Positions 50,792 through 60,001 of a DNA stretch of 64,000 nt are shown piece by piece. How positions within the stretch are numbered: the stretch's first letter is position 1; every line of letters begins with the position of its first letter. The position numbers and the translations under genes were made by a program. The notes below the pieces were generated by a model. The model saw nothing but the letters and a program-made list of their open reading frames with translations, did not search any database and was not told the DNA's origin. The stretch is from Caballeronia mineralivorans PML1(12) (lineage in GTDB: Bacteria; Pseudomonadota; Gammaproteobacteria; Burkholderiales; Burkholderiaceae): contig NZ_AEJF01000230.1 in the NCBI RefSeq assembly GCF_001028175.1, forward strand, positions 62,001 through 126,000. The letters are read 5' to 3'.

Positions 50792-51754
50792 TCAGAGCAG
50801 TCTCACCTTTTTTTCACGCCACAAACACAGCAGATCACACGCGAGATGCGCGGCGGCGATAGCAGTGATGTCAGCATGATCGTACGCGGGCGCGACCTCC
50901 ACCACGTCCGCGCCGACAATATCCACCGCACCGAGCCCACGCACGATCGCCAGCGCTTGCGCCGACGACAGCCCGCCCGCCACCGGCGTGCCCGTGCCTG
51001 GCGCGAACGCGGGATCGAGGCAATCGATATCAAACGTCAGATACGCAGGACGTTCCCCCACGATAGAGACAATGCGCTCGATCGCCGCGCGCGGGCCATG
51101 ATCATGAACCCATGCCGCATCCAGGATGTTCATCCCGAGGAAATCGTCATTCCAGGTGCGGATGCCCACCTGCACCGAATGGGCAGGGTCGATCAAGCCG
51201 TCCTTCACCGCCTTGTAGAACATCGAACCGTGGTTCAGGCTCTCGGGGCTATCGTCGGCCCAGGTGTCGCAATGGGCATCGAAGTGGATCAGCGAGAGAG
51301 GCTTGCCAAACTTCTCCACGTGCGCGATCAACAGCGGATACGTGATGAAATGATCGCCGCCGAACGTGAGCATCCGGGCGTCCGATCGCAGGATCGTGCG
51401 TGCGTGCTCGACTATCGCGGGCTTGATCGTGAGCGGATTGTGCGCGTCGAACCAGCAGTCGCCATAGTCGGTCACGGCGAGATCGTCGAAGGGGTTGAAA
51501 CCCCACGGGTACGGGTTGAGTTCGGCAAGCTGCACGCTCGCTGCGCGGACCGCGGCCGGTCCGAAGCGTGCACCTGGACGGAAGGTAGTGGCGAGATCGA
51601 GCGGTATGCCGGAGACAACCACATCAACGCCGTCAAGCACGCGCGTGTAATTACGGCGCATGAACGACAGCGCGCCGGCATAAGTATTTTCAGTGGAAGA
51701 ACCGTACAGCGACGAGCGACGGATGGCGCCGTCGCCAAGGTGGCGTTCAGTCAT
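50792..51754 (-). CDS. speB: Agmatinase/ureohydrolase
   Basis: A 320-residue ureohydrolase. The manganese ligands are visible in TFGGDHFITYP, IHFDAHCDTWAD and TFDIDCLDPAFAPGTGTP. It would release urea and putrescine from agmatine, feeding the polyamine pathway around it. A guanidinobutyrase or related activity cannot be excluded. The start at 51754 (MTERHLGDGAIRRS) matches agmatinases. It is the third gene of the regulator-aldehyde dehydrogenase-agmatinase run on this strand. Confidence 0.92.
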   Translation of the reverse strand: MTERHLGDGAIRRSSLYGSSTENTYAGALSFMRRNYTRVLDGVDVVVSGIPLDLATTFRPGARFGPAAVRAASVQLAELNPYPWGFNPFDDLAVTDYGDCWFDAHNPLTIKPAIVEHARTILRSDARMLTFGGDHFITYPLLIAHVEKFGKPLSLIHFDAHCDTWADDSPESLNHGSMFYKAVKDGLIDPAHSVQVGIRTWNDDFLGMNILDAAWVHDHGPRAAIERIVSIVGERPAYLTFDIDCLDPAFAPGTGTPVAGGLSSAQALAIVRGLGAVDIVGADVVEVAPAYDHADITAIAAAHLACDLLCLWREKKVRLL

Positions 51755-51881
51755 GATTGCCTTGTTGTGGAACAGACCGCAATGGCGCATGGGTCAGGTT
51801 GGTACGCCAAAGCGGACGACGGATTCATTGGGAACGCGACGGGCACCCGGGCGGTACCCGTCGCGCTGGCTTGCGAATCCT

Positions 51882-53375
51882 TTAGCGCAGCCGCACCAGA
51901 GTCGACTTCAACTCGGTGTACTTCTCCAGCGCGTGCAACGACTTGTCGCGGCCGTTGCCCGATTGCTTATAACCGCCGAACGGGAAGTTCATGTCTCCCC
52001 CTTCGTCGTAGCAGTTAACCCAGACAGTACCGGCCCGGAGGCTTCGCGACATTTCATGAGCGGTCGTGAGATCCGAGGTCCAGACGGCGGCGCCAAGTCC
52101 ATAGTCGCTATCGTTAGCGATCCTGACCGCTTCCTCAGCAGTATCGAAGGTAATCACCGACAGCACCGGCCCGAAAATTTCCTCGCGTGCGATCTTCGCA
52201 TCGGACGAAGTGATGTCGAAGATGGTCGGCTCGATGTAATACCCCCCGCTCGCCTGATCCACGCGCTCGCCACCCAGCAGCAGCTTCGCTTCCTTGCGCC
52301 CTGCCTCGATATATCCGAGCACGCGTTCGAGTTGTACTTCGTCGATGATCGCGCCCATCGAGGTCACCGGATCGAGCGGATTGCCCGGCTTGTAGGCGCG
52401 CGCGGCCGCGACCACTTTGTCGAGAAACTTGTCCTTGATCTCGCGCTGCACAAGCAGACGCGAACCCGCCGTGCACATCTCGCCCATGTTGTAGAAAATA
52501 GCGCCGGCAGCCGAGTTCGCGGCACGGTCGAGGTCGGCACAATCAGCCATCACGATGTTAGGTGACTTGCCACCGAGTTCGAGCCATACACGCTTGAGGT
52601 TCGACTGCCCCGCGTATTGCATGATCAGCTTGCCGACGTTGGTCGAGCCGGTGAACGCGAGACAGTCCACGTCTTCGTGCAGCGCGAGCAACTTGCCCGG
52701 CCCGCCGGCGCCCGGCACCACGTTGAACACGCCCGCGGGAATACCCGCTTCGAGCGCGAGTTGCCCAAGACGAATTGCCGCGAGCGGCGATTTCTCCGAC
52801 GGCTTGAGCACGACGCTGTTACCTGCAGCCAGCGCAGGCGCGAATTTCCACGATGCCATCAGGATCGGAAAATTCCACGGCACCACCGCGGCCACGACGC
52901 CAATAGGCTCCCTCGTGACGAGCCCGACGAGATGGTGATCGCTCGGCACCACTTCACCGCCGACCTTGTCGATGGCTTCCGCAAACCACTCGACGCAATA
53001 CGCGGCGCCGGGTACGTCGACGCTGGTTGTATCGCTGATGGGCTTGCCTGCGTCGAGCGTCTCAAGCAGCGCAAGTTCGTCCATGTGCGCGCGAATCAAG
53101 CCCGCCCAGCGCAGCAGGATCGATTTGCGCTTACGCGGATTAAGTCCTGCCCACACACGTGTTTCGAAAGCATGGCGTGCCGCAGCGACGGCTGCGTTGA
53201 CGTCGGCCTCGCCGCTGTCGGCAATCTTCGCAAGCAGCGTGCCGTCGCTTGGATTCACGCAATCAAAGGTGTTGCCGGACGCCGCATCACGATACTCGCC
53301 GTCGATGAACGCCCGCCCTTCAATATGCAGCGACGCAGCCAGGTTCTGCCAATATTCCAGGGATTTCTTTTCCAT
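51882..53375 (-). CDS. puuC: Aldehyde dehydrogenase, PuuC-like
   Basis: A 497-residue NAD-dependent aldehyde dehydrogenase. VVPWNFPILMASWKFAPALAAGN is the Rossmann entry, the general base is in LELGGKSPNIV and the catalytic cysteine in NMGEMCTAGSRLLVQ. The IWAGLNPRKRK-type N-terminal part and MNFPFGGYKQSGNGRDKS agree with gamma-glutamyl-gamma-aminobutyraldehyde dehydrogenases. It would turn the aldehyde made from gamma-glutamylputrescine into gamma-glutamyl-GABA, the PuuD substrate. The gene follows the regulator by about 60 bases. Confidence 0.93.
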   Translation of the reverse strand: MEKKSLEYWQNLAASLHIEGRAFIDGEYRDAASGNTFDCVNPSDGTLLAKIADSGEADVNAAVAAARHAFETRVWAGLNPRKRKSILLRWAGLIRAHMDELALLETLDAGKPISDTTSVDVPGAAYCVEWFAEAIDKVGGEVVPSDHHLVGLVTREPIGVVAAVVPWNFPILMASWKFAPALAAGNSVVLKPSEKSPLAAIRLGQLALEAGIPAGVFNVVPGAGGPGKLLALHEDVDCLAFTGSTNVGKLIMQYAGQSNLKRVWLELGGKSPNIVMADCADLDRAANSAAGAIFYNMGEMCTAGSRLLVQREIKDKFLDKVVAAARAYKPGNPLDPVTSMGAIIDEVQLERVLGYIEAGRKEAKLLLGGERVDQASGGYYIEPTIFDITSSDAKIAREEIFGPVLSVITFDTAEEAVRIANDSDYGLGAAVWTSDLTTAHEMSRSLRAGTVWVNCYDEGGDMNFPFGGYKQSGNGRDKSLHALEKYTELKSTLVRLR

Positions 53376-53436
53376 GAGGATACCTTCATTTTTTCATACT
53401 GGTGAGGACGTCCCGGCACTTTAAGCGAGCGGAGCG

Positions 53437-53988
53437 TCAGAAACTGGGCGGTGAATTAGCCGATATCACTTCGCATACCTGATCAGCGCTAGGGTTGCGG
53501 AAGCGATGTGCAAAGCGGCTTTCGAAATAGTAGCTGTCTCCTGGGTCGAGCAGCCAGGTCGTGTTCTCGACAGTCAGTTCGAGCTGGCCCGACACCACCA
53601 CCCCGCCTTCGTGCCCCGTATGCTGCAAGCTTTCCGGACCGGTGTCCGCGAGCGGTTGATAGACCTCGCGCATGATGCACATGTTGCGGTCTTTCACACC
53701 GGCGCCCGCGAGATAGAACTCGATGACATCGTTGCCCAGGTTCGGCATCTCCGCACGGCGCGACACGACCCCGCGGTTTGACTCGAGGTCGAACGTAAAG
53801 AACTCCGCGAGCGTCATCGGAATGCTTTCCAGTAGTTTCTTAAGCGATCCGACCGAAGGACTCACTCGGTTCTGTTCGATCAACGAGATGGTTCCGTTGG
53901 TTACGCCAGCACGTTTGGCAAGTTCACGCTGCGAGAGCCCGTGATGCTTGCGAATGTATTGAAGGCGCGTAGCCACTTCTACGGACAT
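53437..53988 (-). CDS. puuR: XRE/cupin transcriptional regulator, PuuR-like
   Basis: A 183-residue regulator. The helix-turn-helix is RLQYIRKHHGLSQRELAKRAGVTNGTISLIEQNRVSPSVGSLKKLL. The C-terminal cupin has GHEGGVVVSGQLELTVENTTWLLDPGDSYYFESRFAHRFRN. This is the PuuR architecture. It probably represses the polyamine genes on both sides until putrescine is present. The start at 53988 is preferred to the longer frame at 54048. Confidence 0.92.
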   Translation of the reverse strand: MSVEVATRLQYIRKHHGLSQRELAKRAGVTNGTISLIEQNRVSPSVGSLKKLLESIPMTLAEFFTFDLESNRGVVSRRAEMPNLGNDVIEFYLAGAGVKDRNMCIMREVYQPLADTGPESLQHTGHEGGVVVSGQLELTVENTTWLLDPGDSYYFESRFAHRFRNPSADQVCEVISANSPPSF

Positions 53989-54958
53989 GGGTGCAGTCTC
54001 TGGATGGAAGCGAAAGAAACGGAAAAGGTTCGGGTGTCTTGTGAACACCCCTATGAATCAACTTCCGCAAACGACCTAGCCGTTGAATATTCTAGTCACC
54101 CGGCATTTTCCGCTGTCCGGAGAAACACCTAGATGAATACGAGAAAAAATATTCTAGGCCGATCCCATTTAATTTAGCAACCGTAAACGACCCTAATAAG
54201 TCGCATAAGAAACTCATCAAAAAAAGGTTTGACGGCGTTTTTGTCTCGTATATCCTGAATAACAGCCAAGCAGACCGACAGTACGCAATACGAAACAGTA
54301 AGCAAAGTGTCAGGATTCGACGCTGAAGTAAAACTGGATCGAACAACGGATGTCCGATGTTTTGGCCGGCGAGATGTTTAGAATTTTCAACACTCAAGAA
54401 GAGATAATCGTGAGAGTCCGTGGCCCGTTGGTCAGGTGGAGCAGAAATCAGGACGCGATCTTTCATCGCGTCGCTGATCGCTCCATCTCCGACAGTAGCA
54501 GCGGCAAGCTTGTCGATCGCCGTTTCCTGTCCGTCTTTACCATCCTCTCCCGTCGCTCGGTGCGACGCCACAACTCGGTCGCCGCACGCGCCTTCATCGC
54601 CGTGCATTGCGTCGAGGTTGCGTCCCTGCTCCCCTAGCGCCCTCCTTCGTCATTTCGCTGTTCGATTTTCCTGTTGGGCGTTATCTGCGCGCTGACTGCG
54701 TGCGCTCGCGCTCGACTTGAGACTTGAGTTTCAGTACGCGTTTGCTTTTCAGGCATTGCGCGCGGGGAAACGTGCGTCTCGTGTTTATCGAACAGCGCTT
54801 TTGTTTTCGCCACATCGCGGCAGCGTTATATCCAGTATCACGTTAATACGCTGCGCCTGAAGTGCACTGAATTGGTTTTGCGCATAAACGCCAAGCCAGG
54901 GTGCGCTGCTGCCCGATGAAATCGCACTAGCCATAGTTTTAAAATCATTTTGTCAGCC
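53989..54958. promoter_or_regulatory. Long divergent region between puuR and puuD
   Basis: Nearly 1 kb with no convincing gene. The left part is AT-rich; the 10-mer AATATTCTAG occurs at 54086-54095 and 54148-54157. Several open frames of 80-170 codons exist on both strands but none has a recognisable product. Promoters for both polyamine operons must lie here. Confidence 0.4.
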
Positions 54959-55768
54959 ATGCGAAATACTCCTGTAATCGGCATAAGCGCAGATAGAACG
55001 ATGTCGGGTTCGCATCCATCGCACACGGTCGGCGAGAAATATATCGCGGCCATTGTGGATGGGGCGGAGGCGCTCGCCATACTGTTGCCGGCACTGGGCG
55101 CGCGTCAGAACATCGAAGACATTCTTTCTGTTGTCGACGGCCTGCTCTTCACGGGCAGTTATTCAAACGTGGAGCCGCATATTTATGGCGGCCATCCGAG
55201 CGCGCCCGGCACCCTTCATGACGCGGCGCGCGACGCCACCACGCTGCCGCTCATGCGTGCAGCGATCGAGCGTGGCGTGCCCGTGCTCGCCATTTGCCGT
55301 GGTTTCCAGGAGATGAACGTGGTCTTCGGCGGCACGCTGTATCAGAGCGTTCACACGGTGCAGGGGTATGCCGACCACCGTGAAAACAAGGAACACGCGC
55401 TGGACCTGCAATACGGCCCTGCGCACCCGCTACGAATTGTCTCCGGCGGTTTGCTCCATAGATATAGCGGCCTGTCCGAGGCTCACGTCAATTCACTGCA
55501 CGGCCAGGGCATCGAGCGGCTTGGCGACGGCCTCGCGGTCGAAGCCGTCGCGCCCGATGGACTCGTGGAAGCAATCAGCGTGAAAGGCGCAAGCGCGTTC
55601 GCGCTGGGACTGCAATGGCACCCGGAATGGAAACACGCGGACGACGCGTTATCGACGGCGATCTTTAAAGCCTTTGGCAACGCGTGCCGCGATCGAATGC
55701 GCATCAAGGGCGATTCGGTGAGCGTGTCTCCCCTTGAGACAACCACCAACCTGCCCGCGCAACACTGA
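54959..55768 (+). CDS. puuD: Gamma-glutamyl-GABA hydrolase, class I glutamine amidotransferase-like
   Basis: A 269-residue PuuD-like enzyme. The nucleophile cysteine is in VLAICRGFQEMNV and the catalytic His-Pro-Glu in LQWHPEWK. YADHRENKEHAL and VNSLHGQGI are typical of the family. It would release GABA and glutamate from gamma-glutamyl-GABA, the last step of the Puu route. The ATG at 54959 is used; a TTG 9 bases earlier is possible. It is the first gene of a plus-strand operon with puuA, the aminotransferase and a putrescine importer. Confidence 0.94.
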   Translation: MRNTPVIGISADRTMSGSHPSHTVGEKYIAAIVDGAEALAILLPALGARQNIEDILSVVDGLLFTGSYSNVEPHIYGGHPSAPGTLHDAARDATTLPLMRAAIERGVPVLAICRGFQEMNVVFGGTLYQSVHTVQGYADHRENKEHALDLQYGPAHPLRIVSGGLLHRYSGLSEAHVNSLHGQGIERLGDGLAVEAVAPDGLVEAISVKGASAFALGLQWHPEWKHADDALSTAIFKAFGNACRDRMRIKGDSVSVSPLETTTNLPAQH

Positions 55769-55778
55769 GGAAAATGAA

Positions 55779-57113
55779 ATGCATGATATCGACGAGTTTT
55801 TGAAGAAACACCGCATTACCGAGATCGAAGCCATCATCCCCGACATGGCCGGTACGGCACGCGGCAAAATCATTCCGCGCAACAAGTTCCAGTCCGGCGA
55901 GTCAATGCGACTGCCACAAGCCGTGATGATCCAGACGGTCACCGGCGACTATCCCGAAGACGGCAGCCTGACCGGCGTCACCGATCCCGACATGGTCTGC
56001 GTGCCCGACCCGTCCACCATCCGCCTGATTCCGTGGGCCGTCGACCCGACCGCCCAAGTGATCCACGATTGCGTTCACTTCGACGGCACGCCGGTCGCCA
56101 TCTCGCCGCGCCATGTCTTGCGGCAGGTTCTGGACAAGTACGCGAAGAAGGGTTGGAAACCGGTTGTAGCCCCCGAACTGGAGTTCTTCCTGGTCGACAT
56201 GAACATAGACCCTGATCTTCCGTTGAAGCCACCGGTCGGCCGGACCGGCCGGCCAGAAACGGGACGTCAGGCGTATTCCATCGAAGCGGTCAACGAGTTC
56301 GACCCGCTCTTCGAAGACATCTACGAATACTGCGACGTGCAAGAACTGGAAGTGGACACGCTGATTCATGAAGTAGGTGCCGCGCAGATGGAGATCAACT
56401 TCATGCACGGCGATCCGCTCAACCTAGCGGACCGCGTCTTCCTTTTCAAACGCACGGTGCGTGAAGCCGCATTGCGGCACAAGATGTACGCGACCTTCAT
56501 GGCCAAGCCCATGGAGAACGAGCCGGGCTCCGCGATGCATGTGCATCAAAGCCTGGTCGATGCGGAAACGGGGAGCAACCTGTTCACCGGTGCCAATGGC
56601 GAGCCGACCGCCCTGTTCCACGGGTATATCGCCGGGCTGCAGAAATACACGCCCGCCCTGATGCCGATCTTTGCGCCGTACATCAACTCGTATCGTCGTT
56701 TGTCGCGCTTCATGGCCGCGCCGATCAACGTCCAGTGGGGCTATGACAACCGCACGGTCGGCTTCCGCATTCCGCATTCGGGACCTGCGGCACGGCGTGT
56801 CGAGAACCGCATTCCCGGCGTGGACTGCAATCCGTATCTCGCGATTGCAGCGACGCTTGCGGCAGGTTATCTCGGCATGACGCAGCAGCTTCAACCCACC
56901 GAACCGCTCACGAGCGACGGCTACGAATTGCCGTATCAACTGCCGCGCAATCTTGAAGAAGGGCTCTCGCTGATGGGCGCCTGCGAGCCGCTCAACGACA
57001 TGCTCGGCGAAAAATTCGTGAGGGCATATCTGGCGCTCAAGGAAACCGAATACGAAGCTTTCTTCCGCGTCATCAGTTCGTGGGAACGCAGACATCTGTT
57101 GCTGCACGTCTAA
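55779..57113 (+). CDS. puuA: Gamma-glutamylputrescine synthetase (glutamine synthetase family)
   Basis: A 444-residue GS-like ligase. MHDIDEFLKKHRITEIEAIIPDM, VVAPELEFFLVD, VGAAQMEINFMHGDPL, GSAMHVHQSL, YDNRTVGFRIPHSGPAARRVENRIPG are the metal- and ATP-binding landmarks. The residues of true glutamine synthetase for ammonia binding are altered in PuuA, as expected. It starts 10 bases after puuD at an ATG with GAGG 8 bases before it. The first step of the pathway is ATP-dependent glutamylation of putrescine. Confidence 0.94.
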   Translation: MHDIDEFLKKHRITEIEAIIPDMAGTARGKIIPRNKFQSGESMRLPQAVMIQTVTGDYPEDGSLTGVTDPDMVCVPDPSTIRLIPWAVDPTAQVIHDCVHFDGTPVAISPRHVLRQVLDKYAKKGWKPVVAPELEFFLVDMNIDPDLPLKPPVGRTGRPETGRQAYSIEAVNEFDPLFEDIYEYCDVQELEVDTLIHEVGAAQMEINFMHGDPLNLADRVFLFKRTVREAALRHKMYATFMAKPMENEPGSAMHVHQSLVDAETGSNLFTGANGEPTALFHGYIAGLQKYTPALMPIFAPYINSYRRLSRFMAAPINVQWGYDNRTVGFRIPHSGPAARRVENRIPGVDCNPYLAIAATLAAGYLGMTQQLQPTEPLTSDGYELPYQLPRNLEEGLSLMGACEPLNDMLGEKFVRAYLALKETEYEAFFRVISSWERRHLLLHV

Positions 57114-57141
57114 GCGCAGCACTTAAAACCAAGGAGATGAC

Positions 57142-58578
57142 ATGAACTATCGATTCGGAGAATCGGCTTTCGTGCAACCGGCGGCCGGCGTGCCGAGCGC
57201 TCAAGCGCCGCAGCAGCAACGCACGACCGCCGAGTATCGCGCGCTCGACGCCGCGCACCACATCCACCCGTTCTCGGACATGGGGGCGCTCAACCGCGCC
57301 GGCAGCCGCGTGATCGTGAAGGCGAAGGGCGTTTATCTGTGGGATTCGGATGGCGAGAAGATGATCGACGGCATGGCCGGCCTCTGGTGCGTGAATGTCG
57401 GTTATGGACGACGCGAACTTGCCGACGCCGCGTTCCGGCAAATGCAGGAACTGCCGTTCTACAACACCTTCTTTAAGACGACTCATCCGCCGGTAATCGA
57501 ACTCTCGGCGCTGCTGGCCGAACTCACGCCCGCGCCCTTCAATCACTTCTTCTACTGCAACAGCGGCTCGGAAGGCAACGACACCGTGCTGCGGATCGTC
57601 CATCAATACTGGGCGACGCAAGGCCAGAAGCTGAAGAAGTTCGTAATCTCGCGCAAGAACGGTTACCACGGGTCGACCATCGCGGGAGCCACGCTTGGCG
57701 GCATGGGTTATATGCACGAGCAGATGCCCTCGCAAGTCGAGCATATCGTGCACATCGACCAGCCTTACTGGTTTGGCGAAGGCGGCGACATGACGCCCGA
57801 AGCCTTCGGTCTCGCGCGTGCGCAGCAACTGGAGCACGAGATTCTCGAACTCGGGCCGGAGAACGTAGCGGCCTTCATTGGCGAACCGTTCCAGGGTGCG
57901 GGCGGCGTGATCTTCCCGCCTTCGACTTACTGGCCGGAGATCCAGCGCATCTGCCGCAAATACGACGTACTGCTGATCGCCGACGAAGTGATCGGTGGTT
58001 TCGGCCGTACCGGAGAGTGGTTCGCGCATCAGCACTTCGGCTTCGAACCCGACCTCATCACGATGGCCAAGGGCCTGACCAGCGGTTATGTGCCGATGGG
58101 CGCAGTCGGACTGCACGATCGCGTGGCGAAGGCAATCATCGAGAACGGCGAGTTCAATCATGGTCTCACCTACTCGGGCCATCCTGTGGCCGCCGCTGTC
58201 GCTGTCGCGAACCTGAAGCTCCTGCGAGACGAAGGCATCGTGGAGCGCGTGAAGAACGACACCGGTCCGTACTTCCAGAGCGTGTTGCGCGAAACCTTCG
58301 CGGGCCATCCGATTGTCGGCGAGATCGCGGGCACCGGGTTGGTCGCCGGCATCCAGCTCGCCGAAGATCCGAAAACGAAAAAGCGCTTCGCCAATGGCGG
58401 CGATGTGGGCACGCTGTGCCGCGATTTCTGTTTCAACGGCGGCCTCGTGATGCGCGCGACCGGCGACCGGATGTTGCTGTCACCGCCGCTTGTCATCACC
58501 CGAAGCGAGATTGACGAGATTGTGTCGAAGGCGAAGAAGGCCATCGATGCGACCGCACTGCAACTCGGGCTTTCTTAA
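57142..58578 (+). CDS. Class III aminotransferase, putrescine/polyamine (SpuC-like)
   Basis: A 478-residue PLP enzyme. HIHPFSDMGALNRAG and GMAGLWCVNVGYGRREL open it, GSEGNDTVLR binds the cofactor phosphate, LIADEVIGGFGRTGEWF carries the Asp, and the PLP lysine is in MAKGLTSGYVPMGA. It is intact. It resembles the SpuC/putrescine-pyruvate aminotransferases. It may deaminate putrescine directly, or replace the missing PuuB oxidase by acting on gamma-glutamylputrescine. AAGGAGATGAC before the ATG is a strong ribosome site. Confidence 0.92.
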   Translation: MNYRFGESAFVQPAAGVPSAQAPQQQRTTAEYRALDAAHHIHPFSDMGALNRAGSRVIVKAKGVYLWDSDGEKMIDGMAGLWCVNVGYGRRELADAAFRQMQELPFYNTFFKTTHPPVIELSALLAELTPAPFNHFFYCNSGSEGNDTVLRIVHQYWATQGQKLKKFVISRKNGYHGSTIAGATLGGMGYMHEQMPSQVEHIVHIDQPYWFGEGGDMTPEAFGLARAQQLEHEILELGPENVAAFIGEPFQGAGGVIFPPSTYWPEIQRICRKYDVLLIADEVIGGFGRTGEWFAHQHFGFEPDLITMAKGLTSGYVPMGAVGLHDRVAKAIIENGEFNHGLTYSGHPVAAAVAVANLKLLRDEGIVERVKNDTGPYFQSVLRETFAGHPIVGEIAGTGLVAGIQLAEDPKTKKRFANGGDVGTLCRDFCFNGGLVMRATGDRMLLSPPLVITRSEIDEIVSKAKKAIDATALQLGLS

Positions 58579-58670
58579 CACCGCTACCAATCGTTACCAA
58601 CCGGAGCGGGCATTTCACACGTCCACACGCTGCCCGCCCCGGGCTTTCCACCTAGAGGAAACATAAAACC

Positions 58671-59789
58671 ATGATCCCCTGTCAGCTTCGTCATGCAATT
58701 GCAATCGCCGCCTTGTCCGTCGTCGCGGGCGCAGGTGTCTTCACCGCCGTGCCCGCGTTCGCCGATGGCGAACTCAACGTCTACAACTGGTCCGACTACA
58801 TCGCGAAGGACACCATCCCGACCTTCGAGAAAGAGACCGGCATCAAGGTCAAGTACGACAACTACGACAGCGACGACACGCTGCAAGCAAAATTGCTGGC
58901 GGGCAGCTCGGGCTACGACATCGTCGTGCCCACCTCGAACTACATGGCGAAGCAGATTGAAGCGGGCGTCTACCAGAAGCTCGACAAATCGAAGATACCG
59001 AATCTCGCGAACCTCGACCCGACGCTGATGAAGATGATCGCCGAAGCCGACCCGGGCAACCAGTACGGGGTGCCATGGGCATACGGCACGGATGGCATCG
59101 GTTATAACGTGCAAGCGGTCAAGAAGGCGCTTGGCGACAATGCGCCGATCGATAGCTGGGCTCTGGTCCTGGATCCAGCCAACGCGTCGAAGCTGAAAAG
59201 CTGCGGCATCTCGATCCTCGATCAGGCAGTGGACGTCTTTGCGGCCACGTTGCAGTACATGCATCGCGACCCGAACAGCACGAACCCGGGCGACTACCAG
59301 GCGGCCTTCGATGTACTGAAGAAAGTCCGCCCCTATATCACGCAATTCAACTCATCCGGTTACATCAACGACCTTGCGAACAATGACGTTTGCGTCGCAC
59401 TGGGCTGGTCGGGAGACGTCGGTATCGCGGCTCGCCGCGCTGCCGAAGCCAAGCGTAGCTATGAGATCAAGTTCTCGAACGTGAAGGAAGGCGGTTTGCT
59501 GTGGTTCGACGTCATGGTCGTGCCAAAGGACGCGCCGCACCCCGAGGCCGCGATGAAGTGGATCAACTATATCTCCGAGCCAAAGACCAACGCGGCGATC
59601 ACCAACGAAGTGTTCTATCCGACCGCCAACCGTGCCGCGCGCCAGTTCGTGCTGCCCGCGGTTGCGCAAGACCACACTGTCTATCCGCCTGACGACGTGC
59701 TCTCGAAGATGACCCTGATGCGTCCGCTTTCGGCCGACATCCTGCGCCTCGAAAACCGCCTCTGGGCACGACTGAAGACCGGAACCTGA
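58671..59789 (+). CDS. Polyamine ABC transporter, periplasmic binding protein (PotF-like)
   Basis: A 372-residue receptor with a signal peptide (IAIAALSVVAGAGVFTAVPAFA). The mature N-terminus ELNVYNWSDYIAKDTIPTFEKETGIKV is diagnostic of PotF/PotD/SpuD receptors, as are YDIVVPTSNYMAKQIEAG and YGVPWAYGTDGIGYN. Acidic and aromatic residues that hold putrescine or spermidine in the family appear kept (SDY, W near 59). It is followed by the ATPase and two permeases. Confidence 0.94.
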   Translation: MIPCQLRHAIAIAALSVVAGAGVFTAVPAFADGELNVYNWSDYIAKDTIPTFEKETGIKVKYDNYDSDDTLQAKLLAGSSGYDIVVPTSNYMAKQIEAGVYQKLDKSKIPNLANLDPTLMKMIAEADPGNQYGVPWAYGTDGIGYNVQAVKKALGDNAPIDSWALVLDPANASKLKSCGISILDQAVDVFAATLQYMHRDPNSTNPGDYQAAFDVLKKVRPYITQFNSSGYINDLANNDVCVALGWSGDVGIAARRAAEAKRSYEIKFSNVKEGGLLWFDVMVVPKDAPHPEAAMKWINYISEPKTNAAITNEVFYPTANRAARQFVLPAVAQDHTVYPPDDVLSKMTLMRPLSADILRLENRLWARLKTGT

Positions 59790-59935
59790 TGGCTTGACGC
59801 GGTGCGGTCCTGATCGCACGCACCGCAGAGAAATCCCGGCCTGCGCCGCCGTCAGGCGCAGCCCGTTGCCACGCTTCGCAGCCTTTCCTGTGAGTCGCCT
59901 CCGCGACCCGTATGGGACCGCTTGCGCCTGCGTTC

Positions 59936-59962
59936 AGGTGGATTCACTTGAGGTGGATTCAC
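59936..59962 (+). repeat. Tandem 12-bp direct repeat before the transporter ATPase
   Basis: AGGTGGATTCAC occurs twice, 15 bases apart, 40-65 bases before the ATPase start in a 212-base gap. It may be a regulatory site or a chance duplication. Confidence 0.4.
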
Positions 59963-60001
59963 ACGAATCCGTCAACACACTTGCAATCAAGACTCGACGC
60001 C

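Noticed and set aside
50429-52018. A 529-codon plus-strand frame over the agmatinase gene
   Set aside because: The opposite strand encodes a ureohydrolase with all metal motifs; the plus-strand protein has none.
54092-54607. A 171-codon minus-strand frame in the puuR-puuD gap
   Set aside because: It has no ribosome site, motif or neighbour support and lies in a region of changing base composition; treated as non-coding.
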